Numbered from the stretch's first letter, positions 24,395 through 35,037 are shown. The stretch: 64,000 nucleotides of DNA from an uncultured Bacteroidales bacterium (GCA_947253655.1 CAMYAE010000007.1:23607-87606), one strand, 5' to 3'. Numbers and translations: made by a program. The notes: generated by a model from the letters alone, not told the origin.

Positions 24395-27277
24395 ATGAAA
24401 TCGAAAATCTTTACTTTATTGGCGGCACTCGCAACATTGGGTTTCCTGTCGCCATTGTATGCTCAGAAAAGACCTATGGATCATGATGTTTATGACTCAT
24501 GGGAAAAGGTATCACAGTTTCTGGTTTCCGACAACGGCAATGTAATAGTATGGATAGTTAGCCCACAGGAGGGTGACGGTCGTCTCGTAGTGCGAAACTC
24601 GACTCCGGACAAAAGAAAGGCGAGAGTCAGAGAGTTAGTAGTGCCTCGTGGAGGCAGTCCGTCTTTGGATCCGGAGGGGAGGTGGCTTTATTGCCGCATA
24701 AGCCCGGAGTTCGCAAAGACGCGTCAGGAAAAGATAAAGAAAGTAAAGAAAGAGGACATGACAAAGGACACTTTGGCTGTAATAGACCTCGGCAAGATGA
24801 GCGTCAGAAAATTGGCGGCGGTGGAATCTTATTCGGTAGGTCTGGATGCAAAGCCCTATGTAGCATATAAGTCTTCCTGGGAGGAAAAGCCGGATACTAC
24901 AAAAGGTGCCGGCAATCCCAAAAGGCCGGCGAAGGGCAAGGTGAAGTCTGGTCTTATCGTGTTCAATCCTGCTACCGAAGCGGCCGATACTCTGTTGAAC
25001 GTGGAAAGATATGTATTCAGCAGGGACGGTAAGAGGTTGGCTATTACCACTAAAAAAGACAAGAAGGACAGCCTGTCGGCTGATGCGGTGCTTCTTAGAA
25101 ACTATATGGAGATTGCAGCCTATGATACTTTGGCTAAAGGCCACAAGGCTTATGGCAATCCGGTTTTCTCTGACAACTGCAGACAAGTCGCATTTACTGC
25201 TACAAGCGACACTAACAAGACAGGGAATAAAATGTATTCTCTCTTCCTGTCAAAAATAGCCTTGCCAAAAGTCCCTTATCAGGGAAATCTCGCTGTGACG
25301 AAGGAGATTGTCGGCCGTGGCACTGAGGCAGTCGGCACGGAAGGCTGGACTTTAAATGAGAACAGCGAGCCTTTTTTCTCGAAAAGCGGAAATAGGATTT
25401 TCATAGGAATTGCTCCAATAAGACCACCAAAGGACACTTCAATCGTAGATTTTGAAACCGCAGAGTTGGATATATGGAACTGGGACTCCCCATACACCCC
25501 TCCACAGCAGAAGAAAAGGCTTAACAATACATTGAAAAAGACATATCTTGCAGTAATCGATCTGAATAATGGGGGGAAACTTATGCCTCTTACGACATCA
25601 GTTTCAGACAACATCAGACTTGTCGGAGGAGGAGACGGTGACTGGGCTTTGTCTCTCGATGACGGGAAATACATTCTTTCTTCTGCCTGGGACTATAATT
25701 CATATACGGATATTTCACTGGTGTCGTTAAGGGACGGGGCCAGAAAAATGGTTGCAGAAAAATTGAATGCCGTTGCAGATGTTTCCCCTTCAGGCAAATA
25801 TCTGATATGGTATAATCTTGATGACTATAATTTCTATACATATAACCCTGCTTCTGGCCGGACGGCCAATCTGACATCGCAGACCGGTACTGCTTTCTAT
25901 GACGAGGAAAATGACAGGCCTATGCCTTCCGGTGCTTATGACAGCTCTCCGAGGTGGCTTGAAAATGACGAGGCCGTGCTTATAGCCGACCGTTATGATG
26001 TGTGGAAATTCTCTCCGGACGGAGATGCTGCGGAAAATCTGACCAATGGCATAGGCAGGGCGGAACACCTGCATTTCAGGACGATTATGCCGGTTGCGAC
26101 AAGGCTGTCCCAGAATGAGACTAAATCAGGAGTCGCGGCTTCACTCAAGGCAAAGGACAAACTGTATATGAGCGTCTTCAATGAAGATGATATGAGGAAC
26201 GGGATTGCTATGCTTAGGCTGCACCGCCCCAAATCTTTACGCTACAAGATTGACACAGTATCTTTCAGGAATATTGTCAAGGCTCCCGCTTCTGATAATA
26301 TTTTATTCATGAAAGGGAATTTCCGCAATCCTTATGACCTTTATGTGACCGCAGATGATTTCGCCAGCGAAGAGAAACTGACGTCTATCAACCCTCAGAT
26401 TTCGGAGTACCGGTGGGGTAGGGCCGAGCTTTTCCACTGGACAGCATACGACGGCACGCCGTTGAAAGGCCTGGTGTATATCCCTGACGGGGTCAGTCCT
26501 GATGACAAATTGCCTGTCATGGTGTATTTCTATGAGAAATATTCTCAGCAGCTGTATGATTTCTGGACGCCTGCCCCTTCCCGCTCAATCGTCAACATAC
26601 CGTTATTCACGAGCAGGGGTTATATATGCTTCGTTCCTGATATTGTCTATAAGATAGGGCATCCGGGCGAGAGCGCATACAACTGCATAGTGTCCGGGGC
26701 TGAAGCCCTTTGTGAAAAATATCCTTTTGCCGACAAGAGCAGAATGGCAATTCAGGGGCAGAGCTGGGGAGGGTATCAGACCGCCTATCTTGTGACAAGG
26801 ACCAATCTTTTTGCCGCTGCCGGTGCAGGAGCTCCTGTCGGCAATATGACTTCTGCCTATGGCGGTATCCGCTGGGGATCCGGTATTGTCCGTGCCGGCC
26901 AATATGAGCACGGTCAGAGCAGGATAGGGAAGTCGCTGTGGGACGATGGCGGGCTTGAACTATACATAGAAAATTCTCCGATTTTCCATTTGGACAAGGT
27001 TGACACACCATTGCTGATAATGCACAATGACGCCGACGGGGCAGTGCCTTGGTATCAGGGCATAGAAATCTTTTCCAATCTCAGAAGACTTGGCAAGCCT
27101 GTATGGATGCTTCAATATAACAATGAGGCCCATAATCTTGTGAGGAGACGGAACTGCAAGGACTTGTCCCGCAGGCTTCAGCAGTTCTTCGACCACTATC
27201 TCAAAGGAGGGCCTATGCCACCATGGATGAAAGATGGTGTGCCGACTGACCGCAAAAGAGATTATTTTGGCTTTTAA
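24395..27277 (+). CDS. S9-family (prolyl oligopeptidase-type) serine peptidase
   Basis: 960 aa. A signal peptide (cleavage after LYA, near residue 23) is followed by a long beta-propeller-like region (about 30-660) and a C-terminal alpha/beta-hydrolase domain. The nucleophile motif is GQSWGGYQT near residue 788; the acid lies in HNDADGAVPW and the His in NNEAHNL. The gene is longer than DPP-IV-type enzymes but fits a Bacteroidota subgroup. It is exported, and it heads an operon with SusC/SusD 15 nt downstream, so it probably trims peptides in the periplasm or at the surface. Confidence 0.93.
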   Translation: MKSKIFTLLAALATLGFLSPLYAQKRPMDHDVYDSWEKVSQFLVSDNGNVIVWIVSPQEGDGRLVVRNSTPDKRKARVRELVVPRGGSPSLDPEGRWLYCRISPEFAKTRQEKIKKVKKEDMTKDTLAVIDLGKMSVRKLAAVESYSVGLDAKPYVAYKSSWEEKPDTTKGAGNPKRPAKGKVKSGLIVFNPATEAADTLLNVERYVFSRDGKRLAITTKKDKKDSLSADAVLLRNYMEIAAYDTLAKGHKAYGNPVFSDNCRQVAFTATSDTNKTGNKMYSLFLSKIALPKVPYQGNLAVTKEIVGRGTEAVGTEGWTLNENSEPFFSKSGNRIFIGIAPIRPPKDTSIVDFETAELDIWNWDSPYTPPQQKKRLNNTLKKTYLAVIDLNNGGKLMPLTTSVSDNIRLVGGGDGDWALSLDDGKYILSSAWDYNSYTDISLVSLRDGARKMVAEKLNAVADVSPSGKYLIWYNLDDYNFYTYNPASGRTANLTSQTGTAFYDEENDRPMPSGAYDSSPRWLENDEAVLIADRYDVWKFSPDGDAAENLTNGIGRAEHLHFRTIMPVATRLSQNETKSGVAASLKAKDKLYMSVFNEDDMRNGIAMLRLHRPKSLRYKIDTVSFRNIVKAPASDNILFMKGNFRNPYDLYVTADDFASEEKLTSINPQISEYRWGRAELFHWTAYDGTPLKGLVYIPDGVSPDDKLPVMVYFYEKYSQQLYDFWTPAPSRSIVNIPLFTSRGYICFVPDIVYKIGHPGESAYNCIVSGAEALCEKYPFADKSRMAIQGQSWGGYQTAYLVTRTNLFAAAGAGAPVGNMTSAYGGIRWGSGIVRAGQYEHGQSRIGKSLWDDGGLELYIENSPIFHLDKVDTPLLIMHNDADGAVPWYQGIEIFSNLRRLGKPVWMLQYNNEAHNLVRRRNCKDLSRRLQQFFDHYLKGGPMPPWMKDGVPTDRKRDYFGF

Positions 27278-27292
27278 TCATTATATCTAAAC

Positions 27293-30200
27293 ATGAATTC
27301 AATCCTAAGGCTAATCTCTATATTGTCGCTTGTATGCACGACCTTGCTTTATGCGTCCCCGGCTTATGCAGGCGAGGTGGACTATAAGGTGAGCGGAACG
27401 GTCAAATCCGATACAGGAGAGCCTCTGATAGGAGTCTTCGTATATGTAAAGGGCACGAATGACGGAGTTATGACGGATAATTCCGGATACTATGAAATTG
27501 CTGTTCCCGAAGCCGGGAAAACGCATTTCCTCGTTTTTCAATATATCGGTATGGAGATGATTGAGAGGAAGGTAGACAAGGAGGAACGTTTCGATGTGGT
27601 AATGAAACCTGACAATAAGCTTGAGGAGGCTGTGGTTGTCGGGGCTTACGGTGTCAAGCAGAAGAGGGAGGACCTGATAGGCAGTGCGTTTCAGGTGAAT
27701 TCTGAAAGGCTGAAAGACAAACCGAAAGCCAGAATAGACGACATTCTCAATGGTCTTGTGCCGGGCCTTATGGTAGAGCCAAGGACAGACAAGGCCGGTT
27801 CTACAAGGCCGAGGCTTAATGTTAGGGTTAGGGGAGAAGCGTCCTTGGTAGCCTCCAACGAGCCGCTTTGGATAATCGATGGAGTGCCCACATACACGGG
27901 AGACCGCAATAACATGATGCCGGGCATGTCACTGACCGTCTCACCCCTATCTCTTATTGACCCGAATGACATTGAAAGCATAACCGTCTTGAAAGACGCT
28001 GACCAGACGACGATTTATGGGGCCAATGGAGCCAATGGGGTAATTCTTGTCACGACCAAAAGCGGTGACTTCGGCAACAGGCCGCTGAAAGTCTCGGCCA
28101 CATTGAATTATGGCTTGTCGGTCCCGGACAGGAGCACAATGGTGAAAATGATGAATGCTTCGCAATATATGGAAGTCGCCAAAGAGGCATGGGCCAATGG
28201 AGGCAATAGGATGTCCGATTTCCCTTTCAGGGACAATGATTATAATTCATTCAGCACGACCTCTACGGATTGGTCAGACGTGTATCTTGGCATGGGCTCT
28301 TCTCTATATGCTTGTGTATCGGCAACTTCCGGCAGCAAGAAGGCCAAGAATTATCTTTCCGGCTCTTTTTACAGGAACGCCAATACGGTCCGCAAGGATT
28401 TGTCGAGGAGGTTTTATGTAAGGATGAGCCAGAGCTACAACCCCTTGGATAATGTTAAGGCAGGAATATCCCTGACAGCCTCATACAATCATAATGACCT
28501 TTTCAGTTTAGGCAGCGATTATCTTGGTACTCTGCCGATTTATTCTCCTTATTTAGAGGACGGCCATACTTTCCGTTTATACAACAAATTGTGGAGCGAT
28601 ACGAAAGGCACATTCATTATGAGGAAATTTTTTGCCAACAAGGTGCCGGACAGGGAGTTGAACGACAATATCCAGACCTCCCTGAAGACAATCGGCAATG
28701 CGAATCTCGAATGGGAAGTGATAAAAGGCTTGAAGTTGTCCGATGTGTTCGGTATAGAATACCAGCACAGTCATGGAGATGCCTATGACTCAAGGCTGAC
28801 ACTTGCCGGAATGGATGAAAACGGAAATGGGATAGGTCATGCCCAACGTGAAGATTCGTTCTACACGATGTGGACGAACACCTCAAAATTGGATTTCTCC
28901 AAGGCGTTCGGCAGACACAATGTGGGAGGCTTTGCCGGCTTGGAATTGAACAGCAAAGGCTACAAGACCTCCAATGCAAGCGGTAGCGGCTTTATGAACG
29001 ACCACGTCAAAGAAATCTATTATGCAGCGGAAGCCAGCAGAAAAGGAGGCGGAGGCTCTTCTATGTCCCGGACAATGTCTTATTTCATAAGGGGGACATA
29101 CTCTTATGATAAAAGATATTACGTGTCATGCAATTATCGCAGGGACGGAAATTCTTCGTTCGGCAAATTCAGCCGCTGGGGCAATTTCTGGTCGGCAGGG
29201 GTCTCATGGAATATTCATAACGAGGCGTTTTTCAAAAGCAATGCGATAAATCTCCTGAAACTTAAGGCAACCTACGGCACTTCCGGCAATTCCAGAATCG
29301 ACACCTCGGTCGCGACGGGCAGATACTCCTACAGCGAGTCCTTTTCCTACCTTGGCTCGGCAGGGGCAAGACTGGAAAGCGTGCCTAATCCGGGGCTGTC
29401 ATGGGAGACCACAAGAATTATCAATGTGGGGCTGGATTTGTCGCTTTTGAGAAGGCTTGATATAGGTGTGGAATACTACAACAATCTGACTGATAATTTG
29501 TTAAGCCGTATATATGTGTCAAGGACAATATCGGACGACAGGATATATGCCAATGTGGGCAATATCCGCAATACCGGTTTTGAGGTCAGCATCAAGTCTG
29601 CAAACATTTCAGGTAAAGATTTTGAATGGACTACAACGTTGAATTTTTCCCATAATAACAATAAAATACTTAAATTATATGAGGGCATTCCTACAGGTTT
29701 CGGAAGCAAGGTTTGGATGGAGGGATATGACACCGACACTTGGTATCTTGTGAGGTGGGCCGGAGTGGATCCTGCCGACGGGTCGCCAATGTGGTATGAT
29801 AAGGAGGGAAATGTCACAAAGAAGTATTCCGCCGAGAACCGAGTGCCCGACAAGACTTCCACGCCATTTGGCTATGGCGGTCTGATGAATGACTTCCGGT
29901 GGAAGAATCTTTCCCTTTCTTTCCAGATCAATTACAATATAGGCGGATATGCCCTGCCTTCCTATGCAAGCCTTTATATGAAGGACGGTTATGACATTAC
30001 GGGAGGAAATCAGGCTGTTGAGGTCTATTATTACCGATGGAAGCAGGCCGGAGAGGTGGCAAGATATCCAAGGGTCTCTCAGAAAACTACAAGTTCCACC
30101 ATGTTTTCTACCCGCTACCTATATAAGAAGACTTACTTCAATCTCAGCAATCTTTCCCTGTCCTATCGGCTTCCGGACAAGTTAGCTTCAAAGATGAGAC

Positions 30201-30346
30201 TTGAGAATGTCCTTGTGTCCCTGCTTTGCGACAATCTCTATCTTTTCACCCCGGGCCAGAGTAGGACCTATAACTCGTACAAGACGGTCATGAACGGTTA
30301 CCCGGTTACGAGGACTTTTACCATAGGCATAAACGCATCATTCTAA
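27293..30346 (+). CDS. SusC/RagA-family TonB-linked outer membrane transporter
   Basis: 1017 aa. Signal peptide ending after AYA (about residue 26), carboxypeptidase-regulatory-like domain (about 30-105), plug (about 115-245, with LNVRVRGEASL, EPLWIIDGVP and NGANGVILVTTK) and barrel ending IGINASF. It lies 15 nt after the S9 peptidase gene and 6 nt before its susD partner. The link with a peptidase suggests peptides as ligand, but this is inference. Confidence 0.96.
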   Translation: MNSILRLISILSLVCTTLLYASPAYAGEVDYKVSGTVKSDTGEPLIGVFVYVKGTNDGVMTDNSGYYEIAVPEAGKTHFLVFQYIGMEMIERKVDKEERFDVVMKPDNKLEEAVVVGAYGVKQKREDLIGSAFQVNSERLKDKPKARIDDILNGLVPGLMVEPRTDKAGSTRPRLNVRVRGEASLVASNEPLWIIDGVPTYTGDRNNMMPGMSLTVSPLSLIDPNDIESITVLKDADQTTIYGANGANGVILVTTKSGDFGNRPLKVSATLNYGLSVPDRSTMVKMMNASQYMEVAKEAWANGGNRMSDFPFRDNDYNSFSTTSTDWSDVYLGMGSSLYACVSATSGSKKAKNYLSGSFYRNANTVRKDLSRRFYVRMSQSYNPLDNVKAGISLTASYNHNDLFSLGSDYLGTLPIYSPYLEDGHTFRLYNKLWSDTKGTFIMRKFFANKVPDRELNDNIQTSLKTIGNANLEWEVIKGLKLSDVFGIEYQHSHGDAYDSRLTLAGMDENGNGIGHAQREDSFYTMWTNTSKLDFSKAFGRHNVGGFAGLELNSKGYKTSNASGSGFMNDHVKEIYYAAEASRKGGGGSSMSRTMSYFIRGTYSYDKRYYVSCNYRRDGNSSFGKFSRWGNFWSAGVSWNIHNEAFFKSNAINLLKLKATYGTSGNSRIDTSVATGRYSYSESFSYLGSAGARLESVPNPGLSWETTRIINVGLDLSLLRRLDIGVEYYNNLTDNLLSRIYVSRTISDDRIYANVGNIRNTGFEVSIKSANISGKDFEWTTTLNFSHNNNKILKLYEGIPTGFGSKVWMEGYDTDTWYLVRWAGVDPADGSPMWYDKEGNVTKKYSAENRVPDKTSTPFGYGGLMNDFRWKNLSLSFQINYNIGGYALPSYASLYMKDGYDITGGNQAVEVYYYRWKQAGEVARYPRVSQKTTSSTMFSTRYLYKKTYFNLSNLSLSYRLPDKLASKMRLENVLVSLLCDNLYLFTPGQSRTYNSYKTVMNGYPVTRTFTIGINASF

Positions 30347-30352
30347 GCAGAA

Positions 30353-31798
30353 ATGAGAAAAACCATAAAAATATATTTGTCGTGCATAATTGCAGCAGCC
30401 TCTTCCGTGTCGTGCAATTTCCTTGATGTGGACCAGGTAGGCAAAAGCGACATCCCGACATATTTCTCCGAAGCGTCGGCTCTCCAGCCGGCATTGAACG
30501 GCACATATAGCCTTCTGTATGAAATTTATGACAAATTTCTGCTTATATATCCTGAGGTTACAGGAGACCTCATGAGCCTTTCTGCCGGCAATCCGTCCTG
30601 GGAGACAATCTACAATTTCTCCTCTACCTATATGGAGGAGACGACGGCTGTCGGCTATATATGGAAATATTCTTATAATATAATCCAGAATGTAAATCAT
30701 ATAATATATTATGCTCCCGGACTGAAGGACGGACGCAATGACGCAATGATTGACAATATAATCGCACAGGCGTATTTCATCAGGGCTTTGACGCATTTCA
30801 ATCTATGTCAGGTCTATGCACAGACCTATACTTTCACCCCGGATGCCTCACATCCCGGAGTGCCTGTCCTTACTAAAATCCCTAAAGTGACGGAAAAGCT
30901 CAAAAGGGCTACGGTGAAAGAGGTTTATGACCAGGTCATCTCCGATGCGGAGAAAGCCATGTCCACATTTTCCCCGTCTTATCCTTTCAATGAATATCTT
31001 GCCTCTCCGGCATCATGCAAGGCTCTTCTTGCCAGGGTCTTCTTGTATATGGGGGATTATGCCCGTGCAGCCTCATACTCCGGAGAACTCATAAAGGACT
31101 TCCCGTTAGCCTCACGCGAAAATTATCGGAATATGTATGTGAATGTGGGCACGAGGGGAGTAGAGGCAATTCTGCGGCTTGGAGGTTATGCGCAAGTCCG
31201 GGTTTTGCAGACATTCTATGACTATAAAGAGCCGTCCGCTACCCCGTCCGCCAAGCTGAAAAGTCTTTTCAATGATGAGAAGGATGTGCGTCTGACGCTT
31301 TTCAGTCATAGGGCATACGATCCGGACACCAAGAAGATGCGGGATTACGAAAACGTGTGTATGAAGTTCTATTGTACCGATTCCACTGTTAATGTCGTGG
31401 ACAAACATTATGACCCTTTTGTGTTCAGGGTTTCCGAGATGTATCTTATCAAGGCTGAGGCGTATTGCAGAATGGACAAGGCCGACAGTGCTTCCTTATT
31501 AATTAAGTCGCTTGAAGCCAGAGCTTTAGGAATAGACCGTGAAGATGTATCGCTCGACTTTTCAGATGCCGCCGGTTTAGACGGGATTATTATGGAGGAA
31601 AGGATGAAAGAATTGTGTCTGGAGGGGCACAGGCTCTTTGACATAGCCCGCAGGAAAGAAACCCTCGAAAGGGATAAGGAGACGACGGCAACGCTCCGCA
31701 CATTGAAATTCCCTGATTACCGTTTTGTCCTTTTCATACCGTATCTTGAAATGGAATCCAATAAAGAGATAGAACAAAATCCTTCTGAAAACAGTTGA
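30353..31798 (+). CDS. SusD/RagB-family nutrient-binding lipoprotein
   Basis: 481 aa. The leader ends in lipobox VSCN (Cys near residue 21), followed by FLDVDQVGKSDIPTYF and the typical helical/TPR SusD fold (IIAQAYFIRALTHFNLCQVYAQ near 145). The C-terminal EERMKELCLEGHRLFDIAR block lies near residue 405. It pairs with the SusC protein 6 nt upstream. Its stop codon region overlaps the next start by 4 nt (ATGA). Confidence 0.95.
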   Translation: MRKTIKIYLSCIIAAASSVSCNFLDVDQVGKSDIPTYFSEASALQPALNGTYSLLYEIYDKFLLIYPEVTGDLMSLSAGNPSWETIYNFSSTYMEETTAVGYIWKYSYNIIQNVNHIIYYAPGLKDGRNDAMIDNIIAQAYFIRALTHFNLCQVYAQTYTFTPDASHPGVPVLTKIPKVTEKLKRATVKEVYDQVISDAEKAMSTFSPSYPFNEYLASPASCKALLARVFLYMGDYARAASYSGELIKDFPLASRENYRNMYVNVGTRGVEAILRLGGYAQVRVLQTFYDYKEPSATPSAKLKSLFNDEKDVRLTLFSHRAYDPDTKKMRDYENVCMKFYCTDSTVNVVDKHYDPFVFRVSEMYLIKAEAYCRMDKADSASLLIKSLEARALGIDREDVSLDFSDAAGLDGIIMEERMKELCLEGHRLFDIARRKETLERDKETTATLRTLKFPDYRFVLFIPYLEMESNKEIEQNPSENS

Positions 31799-32262
31799 TT
31801 ATGAGACGATTTGTATATATATTTGTCTTAATGGCCTTTGCGATGTCATGTCAGGTGGACAGCACGCCGCTGTATGATAATCCTTTTGTGTACCTTGCAA
31901 CAGGAGAAGGGGCAGGAAGCGTCATCGTAGGAGCTGATGCCGATGTTGTGAACACTTATTATATGATGTTGAGCTCCAAATCTTTTGATGAGGATATAGT
32001 TGTGGAGTATGAAGCGGTAGCCGGCAGCGGCTTGCAAGAGGGGGTTGATTATTCCATAATTACGGAAGGCCGTTCGATCAGATTTCTTCCGGGGATATTC
32101 AAGATGCCAATAAGAATTAAGTGGATGCCGAATGAGGTTGGAGCAGATAAGGACAATACGTTGAGGCTTAGGATTACACAAAGTAATGTCCCACTCACAT
32201 ACGGTCTGCCCGGGCCGGACGCCCGTAACAGAGAGCTTGTAATAACAAAACGGAATTTGTAA
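31795..32262 (+). CDS. Small DUF4843/DUF1735-like lipoprotein of the SusCD operon
   Basis: 155 aa. Lipobox AMSC (Cys near residue 19) followed by a beta-sandwich-like sequence with YDNPFVYLA and a VNTYYMMLSS... EDIVVEYEA pattern, resembling the single N-terminal domain of DUF4843/DUF1735-type SusCD-associated lipoproteins. Such proteins are thought to sit on the surface with SusC/D. It overlaps the susD stop by 4 nt. The family call is from pattern only. Confidence 0.72.
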   Translation: MIMRRFVYIFVLMAFAMSCQVDSTPLYDNPFVYLATGEGAGSVIVGADADVVNTYYMMLSSKSFDEDIVVEYEAVAGSGLQEGVDYSIITEGRSIRFLPGIFKMPIRIKWMPNEVGADKDNTLRLRITQSNVPLTYGLPGPDARNRELVITKRNL

Positions 32263-32278
32263 TTAAATATAAAACGAA

Positions 32279-33763
32279 ATGAAACAGAATTTTATTTTAG
32301 CGACAATATTTGCGCTAATGGCCCTTGCAGTTGCCTGCAAGCCTGAATCTAAGAATGAGACGCCTGTGGTGCCTCCTCCGTCCATGACTTCCTTTAAATT
32401 CGAAGTTTCCAGAAATCCGGGAATCATAATGTCAGATGTTGAGGGGCAGATCAACGGACAGGAAATTTCCGTGGCGCTTCCTAAGACAGCAGACGTCACA
32501 GCCCTTGTAGCAACATTTGAGGTGGGAGAGAAAAATGTGGTTAAAGTAGGCTCAAAGGTGCAGGAAAGTGGGATTACGGTTAATGATTTTACCGTGCCCG
32601 TAGATTATATTGTGTCTAACAGTGATGGTACCAAGAATGCAATCTATTCCGTAAAGGTGAACAGGGTAGCAGGTGAGTGGAAGCTTCTTGCCACATATTC
32701 CGACCTGAAAGTGAAATCCTCGGTGATGAAAGTAAATCCGGCTGACGGCCTGCCTTACATCGCATTCAAGGAGAACGATATTACTGAACCGCTTACAAAC
32801 AGTGCTGGTAAGATGACTGTGCTTAAATTCGGCGGAGAAAGTTTTTCAGTAGTGGGCACGGTCGGATTTAGTGAAATTATGGGCAACAGTGATATGGATA
32901 TTGACTTTGATGATGCCGGCTCTCCTCTTGTAACCTATAAGCTTAAAACCGGTACAAAGCCCGGGACGGTGATGAAGTTTGAAGGCGGAAGTTGGAAAAG
33001 CTTAGGAGCTGAAACCGGCTCTGATGTCGCTGCCGTCCAGGTAAAGGTGGCAGCCCTATCCGGCAAGCAGGTGCTTATGGCACAGATAAATTCAAGCAAG
33101 AACAATCCTTACGGAAGAAATGCCTTTGTCGTATCTTCTTATAACGGGACGCAATGGGCACATGCCAATATACTTCCCCTGGAGAAGAATCCTATGTCTA
33201 AAATAGCAATGTGCAATGGCAAAGATGCCGTCTATGCCGCTTTGATTTATAGAGGAACAGTCGGTGGTGTAAAGTACGGACATGAGGTACTGCAATACAA
33301 AGACGGGTCATGGTCTTCTCTTCGGAGCAATTATCTGCATGAGGGAGCTGTCCAGACCGGTATTGCAATTTTGGACATAGTGGCTTCAGGCGGAAATGTC
33401 TTCCTTATAACTGCTGATGATGCGGGGGTTAATGGAGAATTTCATTTCAGGGTAGAAAAGTATGCATCAGGTGCGTGGACAGCAGTCGGAACTCCTATCC
33501 CTTATGTGCATGGAGAAACTCACGACATTGCAAGAATTGCAGTCGCACCTGACGGGACTCCATACGTCGCATATTACGATTTCAAGAATACTAAGGCTGT
33601 ATATGTTACGGAATTTGACAAGGACACCAAGCAATGGAGTGACGCCGTTGCGGTGGCTCAGGAAAGCATTACCGATTTGTGCTTCAATTTCTCAAAGGCC
33701 GGTATCGGATATATTTCATTCATAGATGCAAACGGGGCGGAGAAACTGTATGTCTGCAAATAG
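32279..33763 (+). CDS. Surface lipoprotein with DUF5018-like domain and propeller-like repeats
   Basis: 494 aa. Lipobox AVAC (Cys near residue 20), then a domain of about 95 residues (GQINGQEISVALPKTADVTAL...DGTKNAIYSVKVNR) that resembles DUF5018-like Ig folds. The remaining 370 residues repeat a 'G.W..LG..' and 'G.PYVAY' type pattern typical of a beta-propeller (for example GGSWKSLG, DGSWSSLR, SGAWTAVG). It is probably a surface ligand-binding partner of the SusCD pair. The phosphoesterase gene starts within its last 14 nt. Confidence 0.75.
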   Translation: MKQNFILATIFALMALAVACKPESKNETPVVPPPSMTSFKFEVSRNPGIIMSDVEGQINGQEISVALPKTADVTALVATFEVGEKNVVKVGSKVQESGITVNDFTVPVDYIVSNSDGTKNAIYSVKVNRVAGEWKLLATYSDLKVKSSVMKVNPADGLPYIAFKENDITEPLTNSAGKMTVLKFGGESFSVVGTVGFSEIMGNSDMDIDFDDAGSPLVTYKLKTGTKPGTVMKFEGGSWKSLGAETGSDVAAVQVKVAALSGKQVLMAQINSSKNNPYGRNAFVVSSYNGTQWAHANILPLEKNPMSKIAMCNGKDAVYAALIYRGTVGGVKYGHEVLQYKDGSWSSLRSNYLHEGAVQTGIAILDIVASGGNVFLITADDAGVNGEFHFRVEKYASGAWTAVGTPIPYVHGETHDIARIAVAPDGTPYVAYYDFKNTKAVYVTEFDKDTKQWSDAVAVAQESITDLCFNFSKAGIGYISFIDANGAEKLYVCK

Positions 33764-35009
33764 GATTATACGGCTTGAGGTGCTGCTGTTGATAGCGGCA
33801 CCTTTGTTTTTTGTCCATTCAGTAGATTCTTTTGCGAGATGTGAGAAGCCTTTCAGAGTGGCTTTTGTGGGAGACCCGCAGATTAACGACTCGACGACGC
33901 TCCGGTACGCACGCAGGTCGGTTTATACGGAGTTGCGTGAAAGAAAGGACTTGGATATGGTCATTCTGCTCGGAGACCTTGTAAATGATGACGTTTCATT
34001 ATTGTTGCCGACCAAGGAGTCTTTGGACTCGCTTCCTTGCCCATGGTTTTCCGTGCCCGGCAATCACGACAGGGATTTCTATGGTCTTAAGAAAGGACGG
34101 CCGATCAGTATTGACAGGAGTGTGGACGAAGAAAAATCCCGCGACTTTGCAAGTTTTCGCAGATTGATTGGTCCTGAGGACACTTCGTTTGTTGCAGGAG
34201 GCATTCGTTTCATCTTGCTCAATGACGTTTGTCAGGACGGGCGTTTAGGATATTTCGGAGGGCTCGACAAAGTCAGAAAACGGTATGTCGATTCCGTGCT
34301 TTCGGCTACTCCTAAGGATATGTTGGCTGTTCTGTCTGCTCATATACCGTTCTCATCACTGCGTGCAAAGTACAACCTCTATCCGATATTGCTCAAACAT
34401 CCCAAGTCTTTACTGATCTGCGGACATACTCATACCGCAGGCCGTCATGAGATCTTGCCAGGAGTAGAGGAGGTTATGGTCGGGGCGGCATGCGGGAGTT
34501 TCTGGCGTGGCGAAAAAGATGAAACAGGTATTTCCTATGCTGTCATGAATTGCGGGGCTCCTCGCGGCTATTATGTTGCGGATTTTTATAAGGACGGTGA
34601 ATATAGATTAAGGTATAAGTCCATTGCCAAAGACGACAATTATATGGCCACTGTGTGGCTGACTGATGACAATATGCTTATAGCCAATGTGTTCGGAGGC
34701 TCGGAAACCGGGGATGTAACAGTCAGGATGCCCGGTCTCAGAGGAAGGGTGAGCCTGTCAAGGACGGATATGGTTGCACCGGAGGTGTTGCTTGCAAGAA
34801 GACGCAATGTAGAGTTGCGTAAAGCAGGCGGAGATGCTTCGGATTTTATTCCTCTACGGAAAATGCCCTCGCCTCATATATGGACGGGACGGGTTGCCCC
34901 CGGCCGAAAGTCTAAAGCGGCGGCAAGAGGGCGGAAAGTCAAAGTCAGGTACAGGGACGGAAGTATGTCGTTCAATATAAAAACGTCTGTCAGGCCTTTG
35001 AAAATATGA
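33750..35009 (+). CDS. Exported calcineurin-like metallophosphoesterase
   Basis: 419 aa from this ATG. The frame is open from 33726, but the ATG at 33750 gives a clean signal peptide (MSANRIIRLEV then a hydrophobic core) and a 14-nt overlap with the upstream gene. Metal-binding motifs are present in order: FVGDPQ (DxQ instead of DxH), LLGDLVND, PGNHD and CGHTHT. C-terminal residues about 290-400 form an extra domain as in MetallophosC-type proteins. It is the last gene of the S9-SusCD operon. The phosphate-ester substrate is unknown. Confidence 0.9.
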   Translation: MSANRIIRLEVLLLIAAPLFFVHSVDSFARCEKPFRVAFVGDPQINDSTTLRYARRSVYTELRERKDLDMVILLGDLVNDDVSLLLPTKESLDSLPCPWFSVPGNHDRDFYGLKKGRPISIDRSVDEEKSRDFASFRRLIGPEDTSFVAGGIRFILLNDVCQDGRLGYFGGLDKVRKRYVDSVLSATPKDMLAVLSAHIPFSSLRAKYNLYPILLKHPKSLLICGHTHTAGRHEILPGVEEVMVGAACGSFWRGEKDETGISYAVMNCGAPRGYYVADFYKDGEYRLRYKSIAKDDNYMATVWLTDDNMLIANVFGGSETGDVTVRMPGLRGRVSLSRTDMVAPEVLLARRRNVELRKAGGDASDFIPLRKMPSPHIWTGRVAPGRKSKAAARGRKVKVRYRDGSMSFNIKTSVRPLKI

Positions 35010-35037
35010 CGTTTTGTCGTAAATTCGCATGATAAAA

